Source of the DNA: JBOGDS01 sp050743075
GTDB taxonomy: Bacteria > Actinomycetota > Actinomycetes > Jiangellales > Jiangellaceae
Length of the DNA: 57,878 bases
Reading direction: 5' to 3'
Assembly: GCA_050743075.1 (NCBI GenBank)
Contig: JBOGDS010000014.1
Location: 1 to 57,878 of the forward strand
Shown: positions 23,471-32,478 of the stretch, piece by piece
Layout: every line of letters starts with the position of its first letter
Numbering within the stretch: the stretch's first letter is position 1
The notes under the pieces: model-generated
Database searches by the model: none
What the model was told of the DNA's origin: nothing
What the model saw: the letters and a program-made list of their open reading frames with translations, nothing else
Program-made: the position numbers and the translations under genes

Positions 23471-24661
23471 TCATTCGTCCTCGGCCAGTGTGAGCTCGAG
23501 GCCACCGAGCAGGCTCGCCGACAGATTGTACAGGAACGCGCCCAGGGTCGCCAATGCCGTGACCAGCACGACGTCGACGACCGCGATCAGGGTGGTGAAG
23601 CCGAGCACGCGCGACAGGGCCGTGTAGTTCTCCAGCTGGAAGCCGGCGTTGGTCTCCGACGAGGTCAGGTCGCGGATGAGGTCGCCGACGGCTGTGAACA
23701 CACCGGCGGCGTCGAGCACCGACCAGAGCACGGCGACGGCCACGAACAGTGTGATGCCCAGCGCCACCGAGAGCAGGAATGCCGTCTTCATCACCGACCA
23801 CGGGTCGACCCGCAACAGCCGCAACCGAGCCTTCCGGACCCGGCTGCGCCGAGCTGACGCCGCCGGGCGGGTCGACGAAGCCCGCCGGGTGGGAGCGGGC
23901 GTGTAGCCCAGGGTCGACGGGTGCGCCCGCGTGCTGACCTGGGTTGCGACGGGTTCGACCATGCCCTCGCCGTGGGTCAGCGGGCCGGGCATCACGGGCG
24001 GCACCGGCACCACGGGGTCAGCGGTGGGTGCCCGCGCCGCGTGGGACGGCGGCGCCTCGTCCCGGGTGGCCGCTGCTGCGGCAAGCGCGGCCGCCATCGG
24101 CGACTCGGTGGCGGTCCGGTGCATCGGCGGTGGGGGGGCCATCGCCGCCATGGCCGCAGCGGCGCCGGTCGGCGCCGACGGAGCTGGTGCGGCAGGTGGG
24201 GACTCCGGCTGCGCCAGCGCTGCCTGCGCAGCGCCAGCAGTCGCATCAGCCGACGGTCCTTGCGTGGAGGGCGAGTGCCGGGCAGAGGGTGCCGACCGGG
24301 CGGCGTCGACGACCGCTGGGGCCGGCGACTCGCCCGCATCGCTTGATCTGGCTGCCGGTCCGTTGTCCACGACGGCGCCCGGGTCGGCCTGCGTGTTCAG
24401 AGCATCCTGCACCCGGTGGGCAGCCTCCCGGGTGGCCTGCGCAGCCCGGGATGCCTGCGCCCGCAGCGCTGCGGCCACCTCGTAGGCGGTGGACGCCTTG
24501 GTCGCATGAGCGCCACCGCCGGTGCCGCCGCCGTTGCCGGCTGCGCCGTTGCCCGACGTCCGGTCGGCCGAGCTGTCTTCCGGGGAGTCGACCGTTGTCG
24601 GCGCGTCGTCGCGCACATCGGAACTCGACGTGGGACGTCCTGTCTCGCCGCTGGTCGTCAC
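23471..24661 (-). CDS. DUF3566 domain membrane protein
   Basis: 396 residues. The first 270 are a disordered Ala/Pro/Thr/Ser-rich region. A basic patch (RSRVRKARLRLLRVDPWSVMK) leads into the C-terminal DUF3566 domain: one membrane helix (TAFLLSVALGITLFVAVAVLW), a conserved soluble loop and a second helix (TLIAVVDVVLVTALATLGAFLYNLSA). Function unknown; the gene follows gyrA in most actinobacteria. The GTG start at 24661 overlaps the gyrA stop (GTGA), so expression is coupled to gyrase. Confidence 0.9.
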   Translation of the reverse strand: MTTSGETGRPTSSSDVRDDAPTTVDSPEDSSADRTSGNGAAGNGGGTGGGAHATKASTAYEVAAALRAQASRAAQATREAAHRVQDALNTQADPGAVVDNGPAARSSDAGESPAPAVVDAARSAPSARHSPSTQGPSADATAGAAQAALAQPESPPAAPAPSAPTGAAAAMAAMAPPPPMHRTATESPMAAALAAAAATRDEAPPSHAARAPTADPVVPVPPVMPGPLTHGEGMVEPVATQVSTRAHPSTLGYTPAPTRRASSTRPAASARRSRVRKARLRLLRVDPWSVMKTAFLLSVALGITLFVAVAVLWSVLDAAGVFTAVGDLIRDLTSSETNAGFQLENYTALSRVLGFTTLIAVVDVVLVTALATLGAFLYNLSASLLGGLELTLAEDE

Positions 24662-27201
24662 GAGCTATCACCCTCCGAGCCCCGGGCCCGGTCCGCCGAA
24701 ACGGACTCCGTTACCGCATCGTCCTCGGCGTTGCGAGCGATCGCAACGACGGCGTCCCCCACGCCGAGAGCGACGTACCTGACCCCCATGGTGTCACGTC
24801 CCTTGGCCGGCACGTCACGAACCGGGCTTCGTGTCACCCCACCCGACGCCCGGATGGCCAGAACCTCGTCGCCCTCGCCGACCACCAACGCACCCACCAG
24901 AGACCCGCGATCCTCGTTGATCTTCATGGCCCTGATGCCCAGACCGCCACGTCCCTGGACGCGGTAGTCCTCGACCCTCGTCCGCTTTGCATACCCACCA
25001 TCTGTGACGGTGAAGACGTAGGACTCGGTTCCGTCGCGGACGATCGACATCGACAGGACCTCGTCGCCGTCGCGGAACTTCATGCCGAACACCCCGCCGG
25101 TCGCACGGCCCATCGGCCGGAGCTGTTCGTTGGTCGCGGTGAACCGGATCGCCTGCGCCTTGCGGGACACCAGCAGGATGTCGTCGGTGGGCCCGACGAG
25201 CTCCGCGCCGATCACCTCATCGTCGTCGTTGCGGAACGCGACGGCGATGACGCCGCCGGTGCGGCTCGAGTCGTACTCGGTCAGCCGGGTCTTCTTGGCC
25301 AGGCCATGCTTGGTGGCGAGTACGAGGTAGGGCGACTGCTCGTAGTCGCGCAGCGCGAGGACCTTGGCGATCTTCTCGTCCGGCTGGAACGCCAGCAGGT
25401 TGGCGACGTGCTGGCCCTTGGCGTCTCGCGCCAGCTCCGGCAGTTCGTACGCCTTCGCCCGGTAGACCCGCCCGCGGTTGGTGAAGAACAGGAGCCAATG
25501 GTGCGTCGTCGTGACGAAGAACTGCTCGACGACGTCGTCCTCGCGCAGTTGGGCGCCGCGAACGCCCTTGCCGCCGCGCTTCTGCGACCGGTAGAGGTCG
25601 ACCTTGGTGCGCTTGGCGTATCCGCCGCGGGTGATCGTGACGACCACCGGTTCCTCCGGGATGAGGTCCTCGGCGGTCATGTCGCCCTCGGCCGGGACCA
25701 GCCGGGTGCGCCGCTCGTCGCCGTACTTGTCGACGATCTCGGCCAGCTCCCCGCGGATGATCGAGCGCTGCCGCTCCGCAGAGCTGAGGATGTCGTTGTA
25801 CCCGTCGATCTCGCGCATCCGCTCCTCGTACTCGTCGAGGATCTTCTGCCGCTCGAGGGCGGCGAGCCGACGTAGCTGCATCTCCAGGATGGCGTCGGCC
25901 TGGAGCCCGTCGACCTCGAGCAGCGCCATCAGGCCGCGGCGAGCGTCGTCGACCGTCGCGCTGGCCCGGATGAGCGCGATGACCTCGTCGAGTGCGTCCA
26001 GGGCCTTGAAGTAGCCGCGCAGGATGTGGGCGCGCTCCTCGGCCTTGCGCAGCCGGAAGCAGGTCCGGCGGACGATGACCTCGATCTGGTGCGTGGCCCA
26101 GTGCCGGACGAAGGCGTCCAGCGGCAGCGTCCGCGGCACGCCGTCGACGAGCGCGACCATGTTGCAGCCGAACGTGTCCTGTAGCTGGGTGTGCTTGTAG
26201 AGGTTGTTCCGGACGACGGTGGCGACGGCGTCCCGCTTGAGCACGATGATGATGCGCATGCCTGTGCGCGACGAGGAGTCGTCGCGCAGGTCGGCGATCC
26301 CGGGCACCTTGCCGGAGTCGGCCAGCTCGGCGATCTTGCGTGTCAGCGCGTCCGGGTTGACCTGGTAGGGCAGCTCGGTCACGACCAGGCAGGTGCGGCC
26401 CTTGCTGTCCTCCTCGACGTCGACGACGGCGCGCATGGTGACCGAGCCGCGTCCGGTCCGATAGGCCTGCTCGATGCCGGAGGTGCCGACGATCAGCCCG
26501 CTGGTCGGGAAGTCCGGGCCCTTGATCCGCTCCAACAGCGCGCCGAGTAGCTCCTCGCTGTCCGCCTCGGGGTTCTCGAGGTACCACTGCACGCCGGAGG
26601 CGACCTCCCGCAGGTTGTGCGGCGGGATGTTCGTGGCCATGCCGACGGCGATGCCACCGGAGCCGTTGACCAGCAGGTTAGGAAACCGTGCCGGCAGGAC
26701 GTCGGGCTCGGCGCCCTTGTTGTCGTAGTTCGGCGAGAAGTCGACCGTCTCCTCGTCGATGTCGCGCACCATCTCCATGGCGAGCGGCGCCATCCTGCAC
26801 TCGGTGTAGCGCGGTGCCGCCTGCTTGTCGTCGCCCCTCGACCCGAAGTTGCCCTGACCCTGCACCAGCGGGTAGCGCATCGACCACCACTGACCGAGCC
26901 GGACCAGGGTGTCGTAAATCGCCATGTCGCCGTGCGGGTGGTAGTTGCCCATGACGTCGCCGACGACGCGCGAGCACTTCGAGAACGGGCGGTCCGGCCG
27001 GTAGCCGCCGTCGAACATCGCGTAGATGACCCGGCGGTGCACCGGCTTAAGGCCGTCGCGCACGTCGGGCAGGGCCCGGCCCACGATCACGCTCATCGCG
27101 TAGTCGAGGTATGAGCGCTGCATCTCGACCTGCAGGTCGACCGGCTCGATCCGGCCGCCTGGAGGGACGGCGTCGGTCGGGATCGTGATGTCGTCGGTCA
27201 C
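24658..27201 (-). CDS. gyrA: DNA gyrase subunit A
   Basis: 847 residues, full length. The breakage-reunion domain has the catalytic Tyr132 (RYTEC), preceded by the quinolone region HPHGDMAIYD (88-97). The C-terminal beta-pinwheel has six blade repeats and a GyrA box-like QKRGGKG at about residue 540. With GyrB it introduces negative supercoils using ATP. GTG at 27201 has AGGAGG about 8 nt ahead. Position 93, equivalent to E. coli Ser83 and M. tuberculosis Ala90, is Met, an uncommon residue at this quinolone-contact site. The gene lies 70 nt behind gyrB and overlaps DUF3566. Confidence 0.98.
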   Translation of the reverse strand: MTDDITIPTDAVPPGGRIEPVDLQVEMQRSYLDYAMSVIVGRALPDVRDGLKPVHRRVIYAMFDGGYRPDRPFSKCSRVVGDVMGNYHPHGDMAIYDTLVRLGQWWSMRYPLVQGQGNFGSRGDDKQAAPRYTECRMAPLAMEMVRDIDEETVDFSPNYDNKGAEPDVLPARFPNLLVNGSGGIAVGMATNIPPHNLREVASGVQWYLENPEADSEELLGALLERIKGPDFPTSGLIVGTSGIEQAYRTGRGSVTMRAVVDVEEDSKGRTCLVVTELPYQVNPDALTRKIAELADSGKVPGIADLRDDSSSRTGMRIIIVLKRDAVATVVRNNLYKHTQLQDTFGCNMVALVDGVPRTLPLDAFVRHWATHQIEVIVRRTCFRLRKAEERAHILRGYFKALDALDEVIALIRASATVDDARRGLMALLEVDGLQADAILEMQLRRLAALERQKILDEYEERMREIDGYNDILSSAERQRSIIRGELAEIVDKYGDERRTRLVPAEGDMTAEDLIPEEPVVVTITRGGYAKRTKVDLYRSQKRGGKGVRGAQLREDDVVEQFFVTTTHHWLLFFTNRGRVYRAKAYELPELARDAKGQHVANLLAFQPDEKIAKVLALRDYEQSPYLVLATKHGLAKKTRLTEYDSSRTGGVIAVAFRNDDDEVIGAELVGPTDDILLVSRKAQAIRFTATNEQLRPMGRATGGVFGMKFRDGDEVLSMSIVRDGTESYVFTVTDGGYAKRTRVEDYRVQGRGGLGIRAMKINEDRGSLVGALVVGEGDEVLAIRASGGVTRSPVRDVPAKGRDTMGVRYVALGVGDAVVAIARNAEDDAVTESVSADRARGSEGDSS

Positions 27202-27271
27202 GTCGATGGTCCTCCTGGCGGGCGCGCACGCCGCATGTCTGGTACGACGCGCGAGCGCGCCACCTGGTTGT

Positions 27272-29290
27272 CTAGATGTCCAAGAAGCGGACGTCGCGGG
27301 CGTTGCGCTGGATGAAGCTGCGCCGGCTCTCGACGTCCTCGCCCATCAGGGTGGTGAAGATGTCGTCGGCCTGGGCGGCGTCTTCGAGTGTGACCTGGAG
27401 CAGGATCCGCTGCTCGGGGTCCATCGTGGTGTCCCACAGCTCGTCGTCGTTCATCTCCCCGAGGCCCTTGTAGCGCTGGATCGGGTCGTCCTTCGGCAGC
27501 CGCTTTCCGGCCGCGAGGCCGGCGTCGCGTAGCGCGTCGCGCTCGCGGTCGGAGTACGCGTACTCGGGATGGACGTCGCGGCCGGACCACTTCAGCTTGT
27601 ACAGCGGCGGCTGGGCGAGGAACACGAAGCCGTGCTCGATGACCGGGCGCATGAACCGGAACAGCAACGTCAGGAGCAGCGTGCGGATGTGCTGGCCGTC
27701 GACGTCGGCGTCGGCCATCAGCACGATCTTGTGGTAGCGCAGCCGGTTGAGGTCGAACTCCTCCTGCACGCCTGTGCCCAGCGCGCTGACGATTGCCTGT
27801 ACCTCCTGGTTCTGCAGGATGCGGTCGATCCGGGCCTTCTCGACGTTGAGGATCTTGCCCCGGATCGGCAGGATCGCCTGCACCCGCGGGTCGCGCCCCT
27901 GCTTGGCCGGGCCGCCGGCGGAGTCGCCTTCGACGATGAACAGCTCGCACTCTTCCGGGTCCGTCGACTGGCAGTCGGCGAGCTTGCCCGGCAGGCCCCC
28001 GCCCCCGAGCAGACCCTTGCGGCTGCGGGCGGCGTCGCGGGCCTTGCGGGCTGCCATCCGGGCGATCGCGGCGCTCTGCGCCTTACGGGCGATCGACTTT
28101 CCCTCGGCCGGGTTCTGCTCGAACCAAGCTCCGAGCTGCTCGTTGACCACGCGCTGGACGAAGGTCTTCGCCTCGGTGTTGCCGAGCTTGGTCTTGGTCT
28201 GGCCCTCGAACTGAGGTTCCTGCACCTTGATGCTGACGATCGCGGTGAGGCCCTCGCGGACGTCGTCGCCGGTGAGGTTGGTGTCCTTCTCCTTGAGGAT
28301 GCCCCAGTCACGGGCGAACTTGTTGACCAGCCACGTGAGCGAGGCCCGGAAGCCCTCCTCATGGGTGCCGCCCTCGTGGGTGTTGATGGTGTTGGCGAAC
28401 GTGTGCACAGACTCGGTGAAGCCGGCGTTCCACTGCATCGCGAGCTCGAGGCTCATCGTCTGGGTCAGCTCTCCGTTGGACGATGCCTCGAAGTCGACGA
28501 TGCTGCGGTGGATCGACTCCTTGCCGCGGTTGAGGTGGGTGACGTAGTCGACCAGGCCGCCGTCGTACCGGTACCGGACCTCGCGCGGGCCGGAGGTCTG
28601 AGTGGTCTCGACGTCCTCGTCGGCCCCGGGGTCGATGCCCTGCGGCCGCTCGTCACGCAGCGCGATGGTCATGCCCTTGTTCAGGAACGCCATCTCGCGG
28701 AACCGGGTGGAGAGCGTCTCGAAGTCGTAGTCGGTGGTCTCGAAGATGTCGTCGCTGGGCCAGAACGTGGTGGTGGTGCCGGTGTCGTCGGTGGCCTCGC
28801 CACGCTCGACCGGTCCCTTCGGGACGCCGTACATGTACGACTGCCGCCAGCGGTAGCCGTCGCGGGCGACCTCGACGTCGACCCGGCTCGACAGCGCGTT
28901 GACCACCGAGACGCCGACACCGTGCAGGCCGCCGGAGACCTTGTATCCGCCGCCGCCGAACTTGCCACCGGCGTGCAACTGGGTCATGACCACCTCGAGC
29001 GCCGGCTTCCTCTCGATCGGGTGTTCGTCGACGGGGATGCCGCGGCCGTTGTCCACCACCCGGACGGCGCCGCCGGGAAGCAGTGTCACGTCGATGCTGT
29101 CGGCGTGGCCGGCGAGAGCCTCGTCGACGGAGTTGTCGACGACCTCGTAGACCAGGTGGTGCAAGCCGCGCTCACCGGTCGAGCCGATGTACATGCCGGG
29201 GCGTTTTCGGACGGCTTCGAGGCCTTCGAGGACGGTGATGTCGCTGGCGTCGTAGGTGCTGGGCGCTGCCGTGGTGTCCGACTGCGTCAC
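27272..29290 (-). CDS. gyrB: DNA gyrase subunit B
   Basis: 672-residue ATPase subunit. The GHKL ATP site is complete (VVDNSVDEAL, DNGRGIPV, GGLHGVGVSVVNALS) and the transducer and TOPRIM domains follow with EGDSAGGPAK and DADVDGQHIR, then QRYKGLGEM. In the first TOPRIM motif the residue after GG is Pro where Ser is usual (GGSAK). GTG at 29290 follows an AGGAGG. The gene heads a gyrB-gyrA-DUF3566 operon. Unlike the common order recF-DUF721-gyrB, an Uma2 gene and a small secreted-protein gene intervene upstream. Confidence 0.98.
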   Translation of the reverse strand: MTQSDTTAAPSTYDASDITVLEGLEAVRKRPGMYIGSTGERGLHHLVYEVVDNSVDEALAGHADSIDVTLLPGGAVRVVDNGRGIPVDEHPIERKPALEVVMTQLHAGGKFGGGGYKVSGGLHGVGVSVVNALSSRVDVEVARDGYRWRQSYMYGVPKGPVERGEATDDTGTTTTFWPSDDIFETTDYDFETLSTRFREMAFLNKGMTIALRDERPQGIDPGADEDVETTQTSGPREVRYRYDGGLVDYVTHLNRGKESIHRSIVDFEASSNGELTQTMSLELAMQWNAGFTESVHTFANTINTHEGGTHEEGFRASLTWLVNKFARDWGILKEKDTNLTGDDVREGLTAIVSIKVQEPQFEGQTKTKLGNTEAKTFVQRVVNEQLGAWFEQNPAEGKSIARKAQSAAIARMAARKARDAARSRKGLLGGGGLPGKLADCQSTDPEECELFIVEGDSAGGPAKQGRDPRVQAILPIRGKILNVEKARIDRILQNQEVQAIVSALGTGVQEEFDLNRLRYHKIVLMADADVDGQHIRTLLLTLLFRFMRPVIEHGFVFLAQPPLYKLKWSGRDVHPEYAYSDRERDALRDAGLAAGKRLPKDDPIQRYKGLGEMNDDELWDTTMDPEQRILLQVTLEDAAQADDIFTTLMGEDVESRRSFIQRNARDVRFLDI

Positions 29291-29386
29291 GGGTCGATGA
29301 CCTCCTGCCAGGGAACAGGCCGCTCTCTAACCTGCTGTGGGCGTCTGTGGCCCGCAGGAGGCCGGAGCGGCCTGCGTAGGAATTCG

Positions 29387-29392
29387 ATTCTA
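29387..29392 (-). promoter_or_regulatory. Possible -10 element for gyrB
   Basis: On the minus strand TAGAAT lies about 97 nt ahead of the gyrB start, with GTAAGGG directly before it. No good -35 is seen at 16-19 bp (only GCGCAT-like sequence). The rest of 29291-29510 contains no gene. Confidence 0.3.
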
Positions 29393-29510
29393 CCCTTACG
29401 ACCGCCCCAGATGCGCACTGTGCGGCCCGTGGCGGCCCTTCTGTGACCGGAACTTGCTGCGACCGACTCCCCCTACCCGTCTGCCCCCCACTGGATCGGC
29501 TGTGGACTCG

Positions 29511-30113
29511 TCAGTCGAAGTCCGGATCCTTGGCGAGATCGGCCGGGGTGAACGTGAGCGGATACGGGATCACGGTGCTGAACGGCTCGTCGTCGGTGGC
29601 GTGCGCGGCCTCGACGTAGTGGTCGTCGCGCAGCTCCCACGCCCGCAGGCCGGGGTGCTCGGGATCCGGGTCGACGACCCAGTAGGCGGCTGTGCCGGCC
29701 GCTTCGTAGCGGGCTCGCTTCAGGGTGAGGTCGAGCCGCCGCGTGCTGGGCGAATGGATCTCGACGGCCAGCGTGGGTGCTTCCGGCAGGTTCTTCTCGG
29801 TGAACCGCGACCGCCTCGCGACCAGGATGTCCGGCTCGACCGTGCTGTCGGCGAGGCGGATGTCGAACGGGGCGAACAAAACGACCCACTCGCGGCTCGG
29901 CCGCGCGGCTCGCAGGATCGTGTAGAGGTTGCCGGCTCGGTCCTGGTGCCTCATCGAGGGTCCGGGGGTCACGATGAGCACGCCGTCGATGATCTCGTAG
30001 CGGCGGCCGTCATCGGGCATCGCGTCGAGGTCCTCGTGCACGAACGGCCGACCCCTGGGGATGCCGCTCCAGGGCGGACGGGCGGGTACCGGCTCCGCGG
30101 TCATGACAGCCAT
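29511..30113 (-). CDS. Uma2 family (PD-(D/E)xK-like) endonuclease domain protein
   Basis: 200 residues of the Uma2/DUF820 family. The fold's catalytic pattern is present: RRYEIIDGVLIVTPGPS near residue 38, then STVEPDILVA with the Asp, and APTLAVEIHSPSTRRLDLTLKRARY supplying the E-x-K-like residues and the conserved Lys. The WVVDPDPE segment is also typical. These proteins are common, often multicopy, in actinobacteria and cyanobacteria; function unproven, possibly nuclease. ATG at 30113 is chosen; an in-frame ATG at 30104 is possible. It sits between gyrB and the dciA/recF operon, divergent from the next gene. Confidence 0.85.
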   Translation of the reverse strand: MAVMTAEPVPARPPWSGIPRGRPFVHEDLDAMPDDGRRYEIIDGVLIVTPGPSMRHQDRAGNLYTILRAARPSREWVVLFAPFDIRLADSTVEPDILVARRSRFTEKNLPEAPTLAVEIHSPSTRRLDLTLKRARYEAAGTAAYWVVDPDPEHPGLRAWELRDDHYVEAAHATDDEPFSTVIPYPLTFTPADLAKDPDFD

Positions 30114-30210
30114 GGTGCGCCCTGATGTTGTCCGTGGGCAATGCGGTGCTCCTCGGGCCGGACCGTTCTCATGCCGGCCAGCCTGGCACTGCCACACGCG
30201 GCGCTGGGCG

Positions 30211-30219
30211 TTGTCCACA
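30211..30219 (+). promoter_or_regulatory. Perfect DnaA box TTGTCCACA
   Basis: Exact match to the high-GC actinobacterial DnaA box, lying alone between the divergent Uma2 gene and a small secreted-protein gene, 98 nt before the start of the latter and about 4.5 kb from oriC. It could regulate that gene or titrate DnaA. Confidence 0.5.
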
Positions 30220-30316
30220 GGCACGTTGTGGCTTAAGAGCTCCCGAAGACCGCGCGGTTGCGATCCGGACGGCTCCCGGGGTCCGACGCTTTGGGGCAGC
30301 GCATGAGGAAGGTGTC

Positions 30317-30613
30317 ATGAGCCCACGCATACAGCGCAAGTCCACCGGTCGGCGTGCCGGCGTCGCCGCAGCGACGGCAGCGGCCGTCGTGCTCTCGTTT
30401 GCAGCAGGGGTCGCCTGGGCGGCGGATCCCAAGCTCGACCTGGCAGACGCCGGGCTGGAGAAAGCGGCGGTCCTCCTCGACGAAGCTCAGGCCGGCGAGG
30501 TCTCGGACAAGGTGCAACGCACGTTCGACAGATCCGTGGACCGCGCGATCAAGGAGATCGAAAAGGCCCGCGCCCGGATCCAGGTCGCCAAGGACGCCGT
30601 CGACAACCCGTAA
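30317..30613 (+). CDS. Small secreted or periplasmic-side hypothetical protein
   Basis: 98 residues not assigned to a family. The N-terminus is a signal peptide: Lys/Arg-rich start, hydrophobic core (AAATAAAVVLSFAAGVAWA) and an A-x-A cleavage site before ADPKLD. The mature part (about 60 residues) is predicted as two charged amphipathic helices (AGLEKAAVLLDEAQ, RAIKEIEKARARIQVAKDAV). ATG at 30317 has GAGGAAGG ahead. It is divergent from Uma2 and converges on dciA. Confidence 0.72.
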   Translation: MSPRIQRKSTGRRAGVAAATAAAVVLSFAAGVAWAADPKLDLADAGLEKAAVLLDEAQAGEVSDKVQRTFDRSVDRAIKEIEKARARIQVAKDAVDNP

Positions 30614-30682
30614 GCTCCGGCATCCTTGATCGACGGAGATCTGCTGGGGTCATAGGCCCAGCGAGGCTCCGTGGGTCAAGCG

Positions 30683-31327
30683 TCAGCCGTAGGTGTCGCG
30701 GGGGCCGCGGCCGGGCACGCTGCGGCGGCCTTTGCGCCAGCTCGGCGCGTGCGGGCCGAGCACGACGACACGGGTCACCGTGCCGTGCCCGATCTCCTGG
30801 TTGAGCCGACGCACCAGGTTCGGCGCGAGGAGGCGCACCTGCGTCGCCCACGCCGTCGAGTCGGCGCGCACGGTGACCTCACCGTCGGCATACCGCTCGG
30901 GCTGCACGTGCGCCGCGACGTCTGCGCCGACGATCTGGTTCCAGCGGGCGACGACACCGTGGACCGCGAGGTCCTCCCCCCACCCGTGCTCGCCGACGAG
31001 GCGGTCGACGGCCTCGTCCAGCGGCTGCGGATCGCGTTCGTCGCGTCCCGGACCGCTCCACCCCGCACCTGGCGCCCACCTCCGCCGCCGCGTGCCGGAG
31101 GTGGGCTGGCCTCCGGAGCCGGCTGTCGTAGACGGCGAGCGCCGTGTCCCGTCGGCCCGCGCCCGCGCGATCAGCGCCCGCGCCACGTCGGTCCCCCCCG
31201 GATCCCAATCCTTGCCAGCTCCGGCGGGTGCGGCAGGGACGGTGTCGTCAGCTGTGGAGGTGGGCTCTGACGACAGGAGAGGTTCTGGACCGGGCCCGGA
31301 TCCCGTCGACCCAGCAGGACGCGTCAT
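30683..31327 (-). CDS. DUF721 / DciA family protein (replicative helicase loader)
   Basis: 214 residues. The N-terminal half is a disordered Pro/Gly/Ser-rich region. The C-terminal DUF721 domain (about 105-190) has LVGEHGWGEDLAVHGVVARWNQIVGADVAAHVQPERY and LRRxx-like VRADSTAWATQVRLLAPNLVRRLN. DciA proteins interact with and load DnaB helicase in bacteria lacking DnaC/DnaI. ATG at 31327 overlaps the recF stop (ATGA), so it is part of the dnaN-gnd-recF operon. Confidence 0.88.
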   Translation of the reverse strand: MTRPAGSTGSGPGPEPLLSSEPTSTADDTVPAAPAGAGKDWDPGGTDVARALIARARADGTRRSPSTTAGSGGQPTSGTRRRRWAPGAGWSGPGRDERDPQPLDEAVDRLVGEHGWGEDLAVHGVVARWNQIVGADVAAHVQPERYADGEVTVRADSTAWATQVRLLAPNLVRRLNQEIGHGTVTRVVVLGPHAPSWRKGRRSVPGRGPRDTYG

Positions 31328-32475
31328 CGGATCCTCCGCAGCTCGCCGTCCATCACGTCCACCCTCGCACCCGCCAGCACCTCCGGCACGTCCGCCGCGA
31401 CCGCTGCCGTCACGACCACCTGCTCCGCCCGACCGACCAGCCGGGCCAGCCGGTCGCGCCGCCCGCCGTCGAGCTCGGCGAACACGTCGTCGAGGAGCAG
31501 CACTGGGTCGTCGTCGTGCGCCCGGAGCAGCTCGTACGACGCGAGCCGCAGCGCCAGTGCGAATGACCATGACTCGCCCTGGCTGGCATACCCCTTTGCC
31601 GACATCGGGCCGAGACCGAGGACCAGGTCGTCGCGATGCGGCCCCACGAGGGAGACGCCGCGGTCGATCTCCTCGCGGCGCAGCCGTCCCGTGGTTTCCA
31701 GGAGCGCAGCCGCGAGGACCTCGCGGTCGGCGCTGAGCGCGACGTCAGGACCGAGTGACGACTTGTAGTCCAGCCGGGCCTCGCCGCGGGCGATGCCGTC
31801 GGCAACCTCGTCGTAGGACTTGGCAACCAGTGGCCGCAGGCCCTCGACCAGCTCCAGCCGGGCCGCCAGCAGTTCCGCGCCGGCGGTGGCCAGGTGGGAG
31901 TCCCACACGTCGAGGGTGCGCAGGTCGGGAACCTCGCCCGAGCCGCCGCGGCTGGCACGTACCGCGCTACCAGCCGACTTCAACAGCGCGTTGCGTTGCT
32001 TGAGGACGCGGTCGTAGTCGGCCCGTACGCCGGCGAAGCGGGGTGCGCGGGCGACCAGCAGATCGTCGAGGAACCGGCGCCGGTCCGACGGTTCGCCTTT
32101 GACCAGCGCCAAGTCCTCGGGAGCGAACAGGACGGTGCGTAACAAGCCGAGGACGTCGCGCGGCCGCGGCACCGGCGAGCGGTTGACCCGCGCCCGGTTC
32201 GCTCGGCCAGGGGCGATCTCGATCTCGATCAGGGTGCTGCGTTCGTCGCGGACGACGTTGCCACGGACGACCGCCCGCTCCGAGCCGAGCCGGACCAGCG
32301 GTGCGTCCTGGGCCACCCGATAGCTACTCAGCGTCGCCAGAAAAGCCACGGCCTCGACCAGGTTGGTCTTGCCCTGGCCGTTCGGGCCGATCAGCGCCGT
32401 GACGCCCGGTTCGAGCGGTAGCTCGACCGAGGGGTAGGAGCGGAAGTCGGTCAGGGACATGTGTGAGAGGTACAT
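31324..32475 (-). CDS. recF: DNA replication and repair protein RecF
   Basis: 383-residue SMC-like ABC ATPase that guides RecA loading at gapped DNA. Walker A is GPNGQGKT (about 30-37), the opening LTDFRSY motif is typical, the signature/Q region lies around SAKGYASQGESW, and Walker B with D-loop is LLLDDVFAELDGGRR near the end. The ATG start at 32475 is 3 nt after the gnd stop, indicating coupling. Full length for the family. Confidence 0.97.
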   Translation of the reverse strand: MYLSHMSLTDFRSYPSVELPLEPGVTALIGPNGQGKTNLVEAVAFLATLSSYRVAQDAPLVRLGSERAVVRGNVVRDERSTLIEIEIAPGRANRARVNRSPVPRPRDVLGLLRTVLFAPEDLALVKGEPSDRRRFLDDLLVARAPRFAGVRADYDRVLKQRNALLKSAGSAVRASRGGSGEVPDLRTLDVWDSHLATAGAELLAARLELVEGLRPLVAKSYDEVADGIARGEARLDYKSSLGPDVALSADREVLAAALLETTGRLRREEIDRGVSLVGPHRDDLVLGLGPMSAKGYASQGESWSFALALRLASYELLRAHDDDPVLLLDDVFAELDGGRRDRLARLVGRAEQVVVTAAVAADVPEVLAGARVDVMDGELRRIR

Positions 32476-32478
32476 CGG

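Noticed and set aside
27569..29446. 625-codon open frame antisense to gyrB
   Set aside because: Mirrors gyrB codon structure and has no domain features; gyrB is certain on the other strand. The same applies to the 643-codon frame over 23944-25875 antisense to DUF3566/gyrA.
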